DNA of 43,189 bases, from positions 1-43,189 of the IMG/VR virus record IMGVR_UViG_3300009538_000029. One strand, given 5' to 3'. Every line of letters begins with the position of its first letter. Positions within the stretch are counted from its first letter, which is position 1. The notes under the pieces are model-generated. The model was not told the origin of the DNA, did no database searches, and saw only the letters and a list, made by a program, of their open reading frames with translations. Below are positions 20,990 to 29,726 of the stretch, one piece after another. The DNA comes from a virus. Made by a program: the position numbers and the translations under genes.

Positions 20990-22881
20990 CACGCGACCTC
21001 GACGTCATCGACGCCGATGTCACCGGTCGTCGCGCCGTCCTTGGCCTCGAAGACGACACGGCAGAAGCCCGTCTGCGATGGGGTGACTGGCGTCGCCGCG
21101 TACTGCGCCCAGCTATCCGTCAGCGTGACGCTCTGCGCATCCAGCAGCTTCGTCACCTCGTCGGCGTCATACATGGTGCACGTCAGCGTCGGATTGGCGG
21201 CAGATGAGGTTTTCCGGACGTAGGCCTTCAACGTAAACGCCGTCGCCGCCGTGACCGGCACGTAGAACTCCCACCGGAGGCCGTTGGTTTGGGAGCTGGG
21301 ATTCAGCAGCAGCGCAAGCCCGTCGCCGCCCCGCGCCCAGTTGGCCGCCTGGCCGCCGGTGATATGGTCCGCGACCACTCCGTAGCGGAATTGGCTGGCG
21401 TGCCGGTCGGCCACTTGCCCGAGGTGGGTGATCTGCACCGCGTAGTGCTCCTGGAGCGCCGTGGCGATCGCGCTGTCGATGCTCACCTTGGTCGTGGAAC
21501 TGAGCTTGCACCAGGCGCCGATGAGAAACGCCGCAGCGCGCCCGGTGAGCCGAATGTCGGCGGAGGTGTTCGCGGTGGGATCGCCCAGCGTGTTGTTGTC
21601 GAAGCGTCGGCACCACGAACGGTCGAGGCGGATGCCATAGACTGAGCAGCCCCAAATGACACACCCGCTGAACTTCGTGATGGTCTCGCAGGAGGTGACC
21701 TCGAATCCGTCGCCCGTCTGCGCGTAGATCCAGTTGTCGTGCAGCTCGGTGTAGCCATACGCTGAGCCGCCCGCCTTGATGCCGCGATCCCCCGACCCCC
21801 CGCCGCAGGCGATGACCCAGTTGCCGGAGCAGAGCAAGTTTTGCTCCCAGGTCCGGCCGTTGTCGCCGGTTCCCACGAGAATCCCGCTGCCCGAGGTGCA
21901 GTTGAGGATCACGTTGTCCTTGATGTTCGTGTCCGTGATCGTGGGCCCGGCAAGGCTGAAGCCTGCGCCGTGGTTGTAGACGACCGTCTTCTGAATGTCC
22001 CACTGCGGCTCGTTGCCGGACTCGGCCGCTCTGGGTGTGCCGCCGTCGAACACGCAGCCCAGCAGGATCGCCCCGGAGTTGCTGCCGTAGTAGGTGGAAA
22101 TCGCGCCGTTGTACGACCAGTGGCCGCTGTTGCCTTTGAGGTTCTTGAAGCGGACCCACTGATAGAGCACGTTTTGGCCGCTGACGCCGCTGCCGCCGGT
22201 GTTGATGTTCGTGCCGTAGCTGTCGTTGTAGTTCGTAATGAGGATGTTGCGCGTCAGGTGAACGACCGGCGTGCCGGCCTCGTGGGTGTACGTCAGGTTG
22301 GCGTTCAGCGTCACCTGATTGCCGGCGATGGATTGAATCGTGCGCGCTTCAGTCTGCGACTTGGTGGTGTTGGCTGTGGCGATCACGAGCTCATCGCCCA
22401 CGGCCCAGCCGGTCGCATCCGCGACGTTGATCACGGCTTGCCCGGAGGCGGCCTGCGCCGTCAGCGTGGTGCGATAGGATGTCGCGTACGGACGTCCGTA
22501 GAACTTGAGCAGGCTGCCGTTCATGCGGAACTCGTTGGCCGCCAGCGTCGCCGAGTAGTTGAGCTTGATCGTGAATTTCCTGGCGGAGTCGAGCGGGGAG
22601 CCGGAGGAGGCGATCTCGAAGCCGCCGCCGTTGCAGTTCAGATCCCCCTTGCAGGTCAGCGTGTAGTCGGCAGCCGGGCTGCTCGGCAGCACGAGCTTGC
22701 CGGTCCCGCTCATTTGAATGGCGGGCGTTGATGTGTCTGCTCCGACGGTGATGTTCTGGTTGATCGTGACGGTGTGACCGGTCTGGATCGTGACTGTATC
22801 GCCCTCGCCGGGAACGACACCGCCCGTCCACGTGCCGGTTGCCGACCAGTTGCCGGAGGCGGCGGAGGTTATCGCTGCCAT
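20989..22881 (-). CDS. Right-handed beta-helix tail spike/fibre with C-terminal jelly-roll domain
   Basis: The 630-residue protein starts with a G8-like domain (SGNWSATGTWTGG, VPGEGDTVTIQTGHTVTI), continues through a long Asn/Gly-rich region typical of parallel beta-helices (about 150-460, for example LHDNWIYAQTGDGFEVTSC), and ends near residues 505-630 in a carbohydrate-binding-module-like beta sandwich (LRWEFYVPVTAATAFTLKAY, then VFEAKDGATTGDIGVDDVEV). Beta-helix tail proteins commonly bind or cut surface polysaccharide, so a depolymerase is possible; no catalytic residues can be assigned by eye. The ATG at 22881 overlaps the upstream gene by 13 bp, with GAGGT before it. Confidence 0.75.
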   Translation of the reverse strand: MAAITSAASGNWSATGTWTGGVVPGEGDTVTIQTGHTVTINQNITVGADTSTPAIQMSGTGKLVLPSSPAADYTLTCKGDLNCNGGGFEIASSGSPLDSARKFTIKLNYSATLAANEFRMNGSLLKFYGRPYATSYRTTLTAQAASGQAVINVADATGWAVGDELVIATANTTKSQTEARTIQSIAGNQVTLNANLTYTHEAGTPVVHLTRNILITNYNDSYGTNINTGGSGVSGQNVLYQWVRFKNLKGNSGHWSYNGAISTYYGSNSGAILLGCVFDGGTPRAAESGNEPQWDIQKTVVYNHGAGFSLAGPTITDTNIKDNVILNCTSGSGILVGTGDNGRTWEQNLLCSGNWVIACGGGSGDRGIKAGGSAYGYTELHDNWIYAQTGDGFEVTSCETITKFSGCVIWGCSVYGIRLDRSWCRRFDNNTLGDPTANTSADIRLTGRAAAFLIGAWCKLSSTTKVSIDSAIATALQEHYAVQITHLGQVADRHASQFRYGVVADHITGGQAANWARGGDGLALLLNPSSQTNGLRWEFYVPVTAATAFTLKAYVRKTSSAANPTLTCTMYDADEVTKLLDAQSVTLTDSWAQYAATPVTPSQTGFCRVVFEAKDGATTGDIGVDDVEVA

Positions 22882-23330
22882 GCGTACCTCGTGTCTGCCT
22901 TCAGCTCGGTGATTAGCGCTGCGAGCTTTGCGCGGCGATCCTGAATCTTCGTGCGCAGCGCCGCGATGGCTGTGTTATGCTCCGCGTCGGTTTGGCCGGG
23001 CTGTTTGCCGAGGCGCTCGATGTCCGTCAGCTCCGCAAGTTGCTGCGCTTCCTGGTCGAGGGCCCGCTGGCGCAGTTCCTCCATCACGGTGTCTCGATCC
23101 ACGAGCGCTCGCGGATTGGCGACCCCGTCAGCTGACAACGCACTCGCCCAGATGCCGACGATATCCCGGTCGTGCTGCAGCTTCTTGAGGTAGTCCGAGA
23201 GCGCCGCATCTTGCTGAGCCGTGCGCGATGGCAGCGCCTGCAAGACGTCCGCCCGCTGGCGGATCTCCAGGTACTGGATCTCCGTCTCGTAGAGTTGGCG
23301 GACGAGCAGGGCTCGTTCAACGGCTGTCAT
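22869..23330 (-). CDS. Coiled-coil structural protein, unknown
   Basis: This 153-residue protein is almost entirely helical and charged (ALLVRQLYETEIQYLEIRQR at the start, LRTKIQDRRAKLAALITELK at the end), likely a coiled coil. It lies between two virion protein genes and may be a fibre chaperone or connector. No family is recognised. Confidence 0.6.
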   Translation of the reverse strand: MTAVERALLVRQLYETEIQYLEIRQRADVLQALPSRTAQQDAALSDYLKKLQHDRDIVGIWASALSADGVANPRALVDRDTVMEELRQRALDQEAQQLAELTDIERLGKQPGQTDAEHNTAIAALRTKIQDRRAKLAALITELKADTRYAWQR

Positions 23331-23337
23331 GGGCGCC

Positions 23338-24321
23338 TTATGTCGTGTTGCCCGTCAGTCGCAGCGTGTAGGTGCTATCCTGCGGGCTGTCGCCGGCCGC
23401 CAGGCTCAACTCGAGCCAGACCCCGATCGTCTCGCCAGCCGCCAAGGAATTGGTCGGCACGGCCTTGGTTGCGCTGTCGAACGTGATCCCGCTCGGCGCC
23501 ACCTGCCGGTTGTTGCCGGCGCCATTGCCGCCGGTGTCGCCCTTGCTCGCCGGCAGCCCGAAGGCGATCTTGCCGGTCGGGTCCGCCTGCTCGACCACCT
23601 GCGCCGTCGTCAGGCTCAAGGTCCCGTGCGTGTTCTTGAAGAACAGCTTGTCGTAGTACTTCCGCGTGCCGCTCGTCGGCGCCACCGCGTTGTAGAACGG
23701 CCGGCGGATCTCGGTGGTCTCGGCTGGGCTCTTGTCGAAGACGCAGCCTTGGCTGATCCGGAAGGTCGACGTCGCATCCGGGTTCGTGCCCCAGTTGGCA
23801 CCCACCGTGGCGACCTTCGTCGCTCCCACATAGCCGATGATTTCCCGGATCTGGTTCGCGCCGGTACCGCCCGTCAACCGGATGACCATCCCCTTGTAGT
23901 AATCGTCGGTCGCGTTGGCACCCGCATCGAGCGTGATCGTGTTGGCGCCGCCGGCTTGCGCCGTGCCGGTGCGCTCCGCCGTCACCGCCTCGATGGCCAC
24001 ATCGCCGGTCGTGCTCGCGGACTTGACGGCCTTCAAGATGCGCTCCCAGTTCGTGTTGGTGGTCATGGCGACCGGGGTCGTCCCGCTCAGCGTCTTGACC
24101 TCGCTGATGATCGCCCCGCCGGCGTCGCGCCCGCTGATGGTCACGGTCTGCGTCGTGTCGCCGGCTGCGCTCGAGACGATCTGCAGGTTGCCGGTGGGGT
24201 TGATATCCTTGAACTCCACCTTCTTGCTCGTGGCGATCGCGCCGCCGATGTTCTGCGTCGTATCGTCATCCGGCATCGTCGCCGAGCCGTAGAGTTTCAG
24301 ATCGCCTGGACTGATGGACAT
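23338..24321 (-). CDS. Structural tail/fibre protein
   Basis: The 327-residue protein is Thr/Gly-rich and beta-rich: DLKLYGSATMPDDDTTQNIG, TQTVTISGRDAGGAIISEV, KVATVGANWGTNPD, and SLAAGETIGVWLELSLAAGD near the C-terminus. This composition is usual for upper baseplate or fibre proteins that sit beside Dit. I recall similar proteins in other siphovirus tail modules, without a known name. Confidence 0.65.
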   Translation of the reverse strand: MSISPGDLKLYGSATMPDDDTTQNIGGAIATSKKVEFKDINPTGNLQIVSSAAGDTTQTVTISGRDAGGAIISEVKTLSGTTPVAMTTNTNWERILKAVKSASTTGDVAIEAVTAERTGTAQAGGANTITLDAGANATDDYYKGMVIRLTGGTGANQIREIIGYVGATKVATVGANWGTNPDATSTFRISQGCVFDKSPAETTEIRRPFYNAVAPTSGTRKYYDKLFFKNTHGTLSLTTAQVVEQADPTGKIAFGLPASKGDTGGNGAGNNRQVAPSGITFDSATKAVPTNSLAAGETIGVWLELSLAAGDSPQDSTYTLRLTGNTT

Positions 24322-24342
24322 GGCCGTGCCTCCCTCCTGCTG

Positions 24343-25083
24343 CTAGACATACCGATCCCGCCACTCGGTGACGACCGCGACGGTGATGCCTCCCGTGTAC
24401 TTCAGGATGTTGGCCCCGACGGCCAACTCCCAAAACTCGCCTTGCCAGTTCGTCAAGTCTTCGACTCCGGCGTTTTGGATCGAGCGCGCCTGCATGTCGA
24501 TGATCAGGGTGTTGGCATTCTTGAGCGTGCCGGTGAAGACCAGCGCTTTGCTGAGCGTCAGGTTCTCGATCTTGAGGTTGTTGACGATGTCCGCGCCGGA
24601 GTTGTTCGTGATGCGCAGAGTCGGCCGCGTGCGGATGCTGCCGCCGGGTGTCACCGTCCACTGGGTTGGTGAGACGCTCACCGTCTGGCTGTTTGAGTTC
24701 AGCGCCACGGACTGCAGGAACGGCAGCTCTCCGATGAAGGCCAGGTCGTACTTCGCGGCGAGCATCCCGGAGCCGGCCACGAAATCGTCCGCGTAGCTGG
24801 TGAGCTGGCAGTCGATGAAGCGATCGTCGAAGAGGGTGAGTTTGTCCCGCGTCTTGAATAGCGCGGCCTTCATGGCGTCGAACTCCGTCCGCAGCAGCGT
24901 GTTCGAGCTCTTGAAGATTCTGCCGGAGAGTGTGACCTCCAGCGGCCCCAACAGCGCGATGTCCGCCCGCACGCCGTCGCGGCGGGGAATGAGGATCTGC
25001 TTCACGCGCGGCCGCTGGCGGAGGGCATATTTCTCGGTCGTTGTGCCGAAGTTGTAGGCCCCGAACATCACCGAGACGGCCAT
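24343..25083 (-). CDS. Distal tail protein (Dit-like)
   Basis: The 246-residue protein lies directly after the tape measure and shares one base with it, the standard position of Dit. The N-terminal half (SVMFGAYNFGTTTEKYALRQ, LEVTLSGRIFKSSNTLLRTE, MKAALFKTRDKLTLFDDRFI) matches the ring-forming Dit domain. The C-terminal half is a beta sandwich typical of the Dit galectin-like part. Dit forms the hexameric platform between the tail tube and fibres. Confidence 0.75.
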   Translation of the reverse strand: MAVSVMFGAYNFGTTTEKYALRQRPRVKQILIPRRDGVRADIALLGPLEVTLSGRIFKSSNTLLRTEFDAMKAALFKTRDKLTLFDDRFIDCQLTSYADDFVAGSGMLAAKYDLAFIGELPFLQSVALNSNSQTVSVSPTQWTVTPGGSIRTRPTLRITNNSGADIVNNLKIENLTLSKALVFTGTLKNANTLIIDMQARSIQNAGVEDLTNWQGEFWELAVGANILKYTGGITVAVVTEWRDRYV

Positions 25084-27224
25084 CAGCGCTGCACTCCCGC
25101 CGGCATCATCTGGCGGATGTCGATGATGCGGCCGATCTTCCGGGCGAGCTCATGGGCAAACTGATCGATGTTCTCCGCGGTGTTGATCAACGCCTTGTCG
25201 ACCTGTACGGTGACGTTGACGACTGTCTCGCCGAAGCCACCTCCGGCCCGATCGAGCGGCACCACCGCCTCCGGGCCCGCTTCCCCGATGAGCGCCAACG
25301 TCGGCTCCGTGATGATGCCCCCGTGCTGCATCTTCGGGATGGTTCCGCCGGCTGCGCCGGCGAACGCGTTCACCGCGCCCGCCGTCACGCCGAGCGCGCC
25401 GCCGATGGCGATGGGCGCCTGGATGGCCGCGGCCCCGAGCGTCGCGATGGTGGCCAGCACCGCCGCGGGCAGCCAGGCATTGGCGATCGCACCCGCCGTG
25501 GTCGCAATGAACGCGCTGAAGATCAACGAGAAGGCCTTGGCGACCAGGAGTTGGGCGACGTACTCGGCGACGAACTCCACGATCGCGCGGATGATCAGCT
25601 TGCCGAATTCCTTGAAGGCTTCGCTCGCACTCTTGGTGCCGAGGATGATGTCGCTGATCGCCGTGCCGAGCCCATCCGCGATCGTTTTCGCGGAGACCTG
25701 GACGAAGTTGGAAATGAAATTGCGCATGCTCCCGAAGCCTTCGCCCCACTTCTGCTTCAGGCTCTCGAGGAAGGCGATGAGCCCATCGCCGAATCCCTGG
25801 ACGGTTTGGTTCATGGCATCGAACTGCACCTGCATGTCCTGCGCCATTTGCGCGAAGGCCGCCTGCCAGACGATCTGCGCCTCCTGCGCTTGCCCGGTGA
25901 TGCCCTCGAGCAACTGCGGCGGCAAGCCCCCACCACCGCCAGCGCCATCAGCTCCTGCCGCACCGCCCCCGGCGCCTGTCGCACCCCCGAACAGTCCCGT
26001 GCCTTGCAGGCTGTCGGTGAGCGGCTGGAAGAAAGCCTTCGCGTCCTCTCCGACGTTCGAGAGCGAGTTCTTGAGGTTGTCGATCGAGTCGTTGGCGAGC
26101 CCGTCCACGGTCTGCCGTAGCTGATCCACCTTGTTCGCCAGGAACTCGAAGCCGCCTCCGATGAGCGGCAACTTCGCCAGCAGCTCCAACAGCCGCTCCA
26201 CGGCCGTGATGACGAAGTTGATCGCGGCCAGGAATGCCGATTCCAGGGCATCCGCCACGAGGGTCAGGACGTCGTCGAAGTTCACGAAGGCGAACCACAG
26301 CGCGACGACCGACGCGGTCAGCGCCAGCACCTCCGCTGCGAGCACGGCCAGGTCCGCCAAGAGCGGCAGAATGATGATCGTGAGCGCCTTGAAGGCGGTG
26401 ACCAGTTGTGGCCAGAAGGTGAGGATCGGGGCTAAGGCGAGTGCGACGAGTCCAATACCACCGGCGAGCTGCACCATCGCGGCCGTCAGCTTCGGGTGCG
26501 CCTTGGCGAAATCGTCCGCGCCTCGGGTGGCACTGGCGAGCTGCTTGACGAGATCGGTCAGCCCTGGTAGGAGCACGTTGCCGATCGTCTCGGCGAGATC
26601 ATTGACCGCGTTCTTGAACTGCGTGAGTCGCCCCTCGAAGGTGGCCGCCTGCGCCTCCGCGGTCCCGAAGAGCGTCAACCCCTTCGCCATGATCGTTTGG
26701 AAGCGCTCCTGCTGGGTCGCGTTCGCGTCGAACTGCACCCCGAAGCGCCCCAGGCTGTCGGCTGAGCCATCGATCGCCAGCGCCACGCGCCGTGCGGCGG
26801 AGTCGAGATCAACGCCGAGGGCCGCTGCAAAGCCGATCGTCGCCTTCGTCGCCTCCTGCAGGGCAGGCCCGGAGAGGTGCCCGAAGTTGACGAGGAGCGC
26901 CTGCATGCGGGTGATCGCGTCATCGCTGAAGGCGGTTGTGCGCTGCAGACTCGCGGCGAAAGCGAGCTGGCTCTGGAGTGCGGCCTCCGTGAAGGTGCCG
27001 GTGTTGCGCATGGCGGCCGCCAGCGATTCGGTCGCCTGCTGCTGGTCGGCTGCGGCTTTAACGGTGAGCGCGATGGCGCCGGTGATGGCGGTCCCAGCGA
27101 TGGCGAGGCCCGCCCCGATGTCTTTCAGAGACTTGTTGAGCGCGTCGCTCTCCTTCTTGATGCCCGCGAGCACCTGCGACGCTGCGTCAACGCCTTCGAT
27201 GATGACTTGAATCCGATCCGCCAT
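25083..27224 (-). CDS. Tape measure protein
   Basis: The 713-residue protein has an N-terminal coiled coil, many hydrophobic helices in the middle (residues about 230-330 and 520-640), and the C-terminal motif GGIITEPTLALIGEAGPEAV then VPLDRAGGG, which marks tape measure proteins. At about 0.15 nm per residue it implies a tail of roughly 105 nm. It follows the G/GT chaperone genes as in lambda-like tails. No peptidoglycan hydrolase domain is visible inside it. Confidence 0.9.
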   Translation of the reverse strand: MADRIQVIIEGVDAASQVLAGIKKESDALNKSLKDIGAGLAIAGTAITGAIALTVKAAADQQQATESLAAAMRNTGTFTEAALQSQLAFAASLQRTTAFSDDAITRMQALLVNFGHLSGPALQEATKATIGFAAALGVDLDSAARRVALAIDGSADSLGRFGVQFDANATQQERFQTIMAKGLTLFGTAEAQAATFEGRLTQFKNAVNDLAETIGNVLLPGLTDLVKQLASATRGADDFAKAHPKLTAAMVQLAGGIGLVALALAPILTFWPQLVTAFKALTIIILPLLADLAVLAAEVLALTASVVALWFAFVNFDDVLTLVADALESAFLAAINFVITAVERLLELLAKLPLIGGGFEFLANKVDQLRQTVDGLANDSIDNLKNSLSNVGEDAKAFFQPLTDSLQGTGLFGGATGAGGGAAGADGAGGGGGLPPQLLEGITGQAQEAQIVWQAAFAQMAQDMQVQFDAMNQTVQGFGDGLIAFLESLKQKWGEGFGSMRNFISNFVQVSAKTIADGLGTAISDIILGTKSASEAFKEFGKLIIRAIVEFVAEYVAQLLVAKAFSLIFSAFIATTAGAIANAWLPAAVLATIATLGAAAIQAPIAIGGALGVTAGAVNAFAGAAGGTIPKMQHGGIITEPTLALIGEAGPEAVVPLDRAGGGFGETVVNVTVQVDKALINTAENIDQFAHELARKIGRIIDIRQMMPAGVQR

Positions 27225-27228
27225 ACCT

Positions 27229-27776
27229 TCACCCGAGTGTGTTGAAGTCGATCACCGGCCACGCCTTGTTCTGCTTCGCTTTGTTGAGCATCCGACTGCG
27301 CCGTGCGTTGCCCTCCTCGAGCAGCGCTGCGACCTGCGGCATCGTGAGCTCGCCGACCTCCGCGTAGCCCACGCCGAGCCGCATCAGGTCGAGCCAGAGC
27401 CCGGCCCAGTTGAAGGCGCGGCCGCTCCGCTGACCGCTGTCGCTTTTGGGGCGAGCCCGGAAATGGTCATGATGTGCTCGAGCGCGGTGCGCAGCTGCGG
27501 CGTATCCGTGAGCTCGAAGAGGTCCGCCACCCCCTCCGGGGTCAGCTCCTTCGCGGCCGGATCCCGCCGGATCGACAGCCAGAGGATGAAACAGAGCACC
27601 TCGACGTCCTGCAGCTTCTCCCGCGTCTGGGCGCTGTCCCATTGACTGGTCGGGCCCAATTTCGTCTGCAGCTTGGCGAGGTCCGAGAGTTTCAGCGGGA
27701 AGAGCTTGAAGGCGCGCCCGTCCTGCGTCTTGAGTTCGCCCTGCGCCTCTCCCAACATGACCTGCAGCGTGCTCAT
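27229..27776 (-). CDS. Tail assembly chaperone frameshift product (gpGT-like)
   Basis: A -1 ribosomal frameshift at CCCAAAA (27450-27444) extends the gpG-like protein by 71 residues, from SDSGQRSGRAFNWAGLWLDL to PVIDFNTLG, ending at 27229, for about 182 residues in all. The extension has no good start of its own, yet it is clearly protein-like and ends 4 bp before the tape measure start. The arrangement matches lambda G/GT, in which the T part recruits the tail tube protein. Confidence 0.8.
27384..27776 (-). CDS. Tail assembly chaperone (gpG-like)
   Basis: This 130-residue protein begins STLQVMLGEAQGELKTQDGR and FKLFPLKLSDLAKLQTKLG. It is a helical protein between tail tube and tape measure, the position and size of lambda gpG. 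It chaperones the tape measure during tail assembly. The ATG at 27776 overlaps the previous stop (ATGA). Residues 107-111 span the slippery site, and without the shift the protein ends at 27384. Confidence 0.8.
   Translation of the reverse strand: MSTLQVMLGEAQGELKTQDGRAFKLFPLKLSDLAKLQTKLGPTSQWDSAQTREKLQDVEVLCFILWLSIRRDPAAKELTPEGVADLFELTDTPQLRTALEHIMTISGLAPKATAVSGAAAPSTGPGSGST
27444..27450 (-). other. -1 programmed frameshift slippery site (CCCAAAA)
   Basis: In the gpG frame the codons are GCC CCA AAA GCG, so the heptamer C CCA AAA fits X XXY YYZ exactly. After slipping, the next codon is AGC (Ser) in the -1 frame, which stays open for 71 codons. Confidence 0.8.
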
Positions 27777-28033
27777 CGCGTCCGACCCTCCGTTGCCTGC
27801 GGCTCTGCTGGGAACAGCTCGTCGTATTTCTGGAAGTCGTTGCCGAAGTAGCGCGAGAACTGCGCCGCCTTGCGCGGCTGCTCCTTCGTGCCGAGCACAT
27901 AGAACAACACGGGCTTGCGGCCGCGGATCAAGCTGAACGAGAAGTCGCACTCGATGAGCTGCGGCATAACCTTCCCATTGAGCGTGACCACTGTGTGTTC
28001 GATGCTCCCGTCGGTTTCAATCTCTACCTTCAT
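27773..28033 (-). CDS. Small tail-region protein, unknown
   Basis: This 86-residue protein (KVEIETDGSIEHTVVTLNGK; NDFQKYDELFPAEP near the end) sits between tail tube and chaperone genes. It overlaps the upstream gene by 17 bp and the downstream gene by 4 bp. No family is recognised; probably a tail assembly or decoration factor. Confidence 0.6.
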   Translation of the reverse strand: MKVEIETDGSIEHTVVTLNGKVMPQLIECDFSFSLIRGRKPVLFYVLGTKEQPRKAAQFSRYFGNDFQKYDELFPAEPQATEGRTR

Positions 28034-28238
28034 CGGCTTCCTTCTCCTTCTCGTCTATGAGTTCCCGTGTCACGAGTTCCAACTTCACCTGTTCACTTGG
28101 CGCGATATCGCGATCTGTGAGATTGCGCCCTCCGTCCCGATAGCACAGCGTCACCACCTGCCGTCCGGTCGCCGTCTTCGAGACTCTGCAGAGGTGCCCC
28201 GGCTTCATCCGCTTGAGATAGATCACAAGTCGCGCCAT
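28017..28238 (-). CDS. Small basic protein, unknown
   Basis: This 73-residue protein begins ARLVIYLKRMKPGHLCRVSK and ends in a charged helix (LIDEKEKEADEGRD). It starts 9 bp after the tail tube stop. No family is recognised. Confidence 0.55.
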   Translation of the reverse strand: MARLVIYLKRMKPGHLCRVSKTATGRQVVTLCYRDGGRNLTDRDIAPSEQVKLELVTRELIDEKEKEADEGRD

Positions 28239-28247
28239 TCGCCGGAA

Positions 28248-29219
28248 TCAGATTGGGCTCGCCGTCAAGTTGGTCAGCGTCAGCTTCAGCTCGTTGTTGC
28301 TGGCATCCCGAAAGGCCCTGAACTGAATTTCGACCGTGATGCGCCCCTCGTCATCGACCGAGACCGGGTAGTCCATGATCTGCGAGACGTTGCACTCGAG
28401 CAGGAACGTATACTTCTGCGTCAGCACCCCGATGCTGGGCCCGGTGAAGGTAACCTTGAGGATGCGGTTGGCGCCGTTGCGGAAGTCCGTGTACTGCGCC
28501 GTGCTGTCGAACTCCGCCATGAAGCTGCCGGTCACCTCGATCTTGCCGGAGCGTAGCGGCTCGCTCCGCAGCCGGCTGCCGATAAAGCGCCGGTCGGCGT
28601 CCAGCTTGTTGTCCAGCTTGATGCTGAACTGCTGGACATTGAGCTGGATCGCGTTCCAGAGCAGCACCGCCTGCGGCGCCGAGAAACGGTTGACGCTAGT
28701 GAAAGTCGGGCTTGTTGCTGAGGCGGTGGTGACGTCCTCGCCGAGGAGATCCGCCACGATGCGGAGCAGCTCGGTCGGCCCGCCGACTGAGAACTCCATG
28801 CTGCTGACCTTGCAGCCTTCGTACACGAAGGCCGTCACGTCCCGGTTGACCTCAATCGTCATGCCGGCCGGCAGCGCGTCGGCGATCGTGAAGATGTGCT
28901 GCCAGACCGTCGGATCCGTCCCGGGATTCGGCTGGCTGCTCGCCACCGAGCCGAAGGAGTGCTTGAAGAGCTTCTCGGCGCCGTCATATGGCACCTCGAG
29001 GGTCAGCGAGCCTTCGACCGAGACCGCCCCCTGCTGCACCTCGATGTCGCCGCGCACCCCGATGTCCTTGACCCCTTGCACGAGGATCTTCTCCTCCTTG
29101 ACCGCGAGCCCGTCGCCGCCGGTCACCAGCTCGAGGAACTTCGTGCGGGCGACCGGGGTGCCCCAGACCGACTCATCCCCGACGCCGATGTAGCTTTTGT
29201 GCCCGAGTCCAATCGCCAT
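28248..29219 (-). CDS. Major tail tube protein
   Basis: The 323-residue protein begins AIGLGHKSYIGVGDESVWGT and PVARTKFLELV, the usual start of this tail tube family. It continues with strands such as GAVSVEGSLTLEVPYDGAEK and WQHIFTIADALPAGMTIEVN. It lies between the tail terminator and the chaperone genes, as expected. No sheath gene is present, so the tail is non-contractile. Confidence 0.85.
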   Translation of the reverse strand: MAIGLGHKSYIGVGDESVWGTPVARTKFLELVTGGDGLAVKEEKILVQGVKDIGVRGDIEVQQGAVSVEGSLTLEVPYDGAEKLFKHSFGSVASSQPNPGTDPTVWQHIFTIADALPAGMTIEVNRDVTAFVYEGCKVSSMEFSVGGPTELLRIVADLLGEDVTTASATSPTFTSVNRFSAPQAVLLWNAIQLNVQQFSIKLDNKLDADRRFIGSRLRSEPLRSGKIEVTGSFMAEFDSTAQYTDFRNGANRILKVTFTGPSIGVLTQKYTFLLECNVSQIMDYPVSVDDEGRITVEIQFRAFRDASNNELKLTLTNLTASPI

Positions 29220-29225
29220 CGTGCG

Positions 29226-29726
29226 TTACCTCCTGGTGATGGCGACCACGTCAAAGGTGATCGCCGTCGCAAACAACCACACGTTCAAGCTCCCGGCCAG
29301 CTCATCCTCGATCGGCTCCCACTCGATACTCGAGGGCAGGCTGCGGATAATCTGCCCATTCGGCAGCGCGAGCGCGTTGAGATCCATGTTGTCGATCAGC
29401 AGCTCCGCGATCTTCAGCGTCTCCGCCACCTTGCGGTCGATCACCTGTTCCGTCGTGGCGAACTGCCGGAGGTAGACGAGGCGATGTTTGTACACGACCT
29501 CATACTCCTGGCCCATCGCCCGGAAGCTGAGCTCGTTCGTCGGGCTCGGCTTGACGAAGAGAGCCGGCAGCTCTACCGTCAGGCTGTCCTTGCCCGCGTA
29601 GAAGCCGAGGTCGCCCTTGGCGATGGTCACCAGGCCGAGCCCGGCCGGTGGGGCGGGGCTGAGGTTCGCGTCGATCAGGCTGATGAGCCGATCCAGAATC
29701 TCGTTGGTGTGCAGCCGCTGTGCCAT
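29226..29726 (-). CDS. Tail completion/terminator protein
   Basis: This 166-residue protein lies between the HK97 gp10-like protein and the tail tube. It has KDSLTVELPALFVKPSPTNE and YEVVYKHRLVYLRQF, typical of tail terminator proteins that cap the tail tube. Its start shares one base with the upstream stop. Assignment is by position and pattern. Confidence 0.65.
   Translation of the reverse strand: MAQRLHTNEILDRLISLIDANLSPAPPAGLGLVTIAKGDLGFYAGKDSLTVELPALFVKPSPTNELSFRAMGQEYEVVYKHRLVYLRQFATTEQVIDRKVAETLKIAELLIDNMDLNALALPNGQIIRSLPSSIEWEPIEDELAGSLNVWLFATAITFDVVAITRR

Noticed and set aside
25041-26124. Plus-strand frames opposite the tape measure gene
   Set aside because: Shadows of the tape measure, with low-complexity composition and no ribosome binding site.
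27384-27950. Longer start for the gpG-like protein at 27950
   Set aside because: The extra 58 residues overlap the upstream gene and look non-protein-like; the ATG at 27776 overlaps the upstream stop as ATGA.
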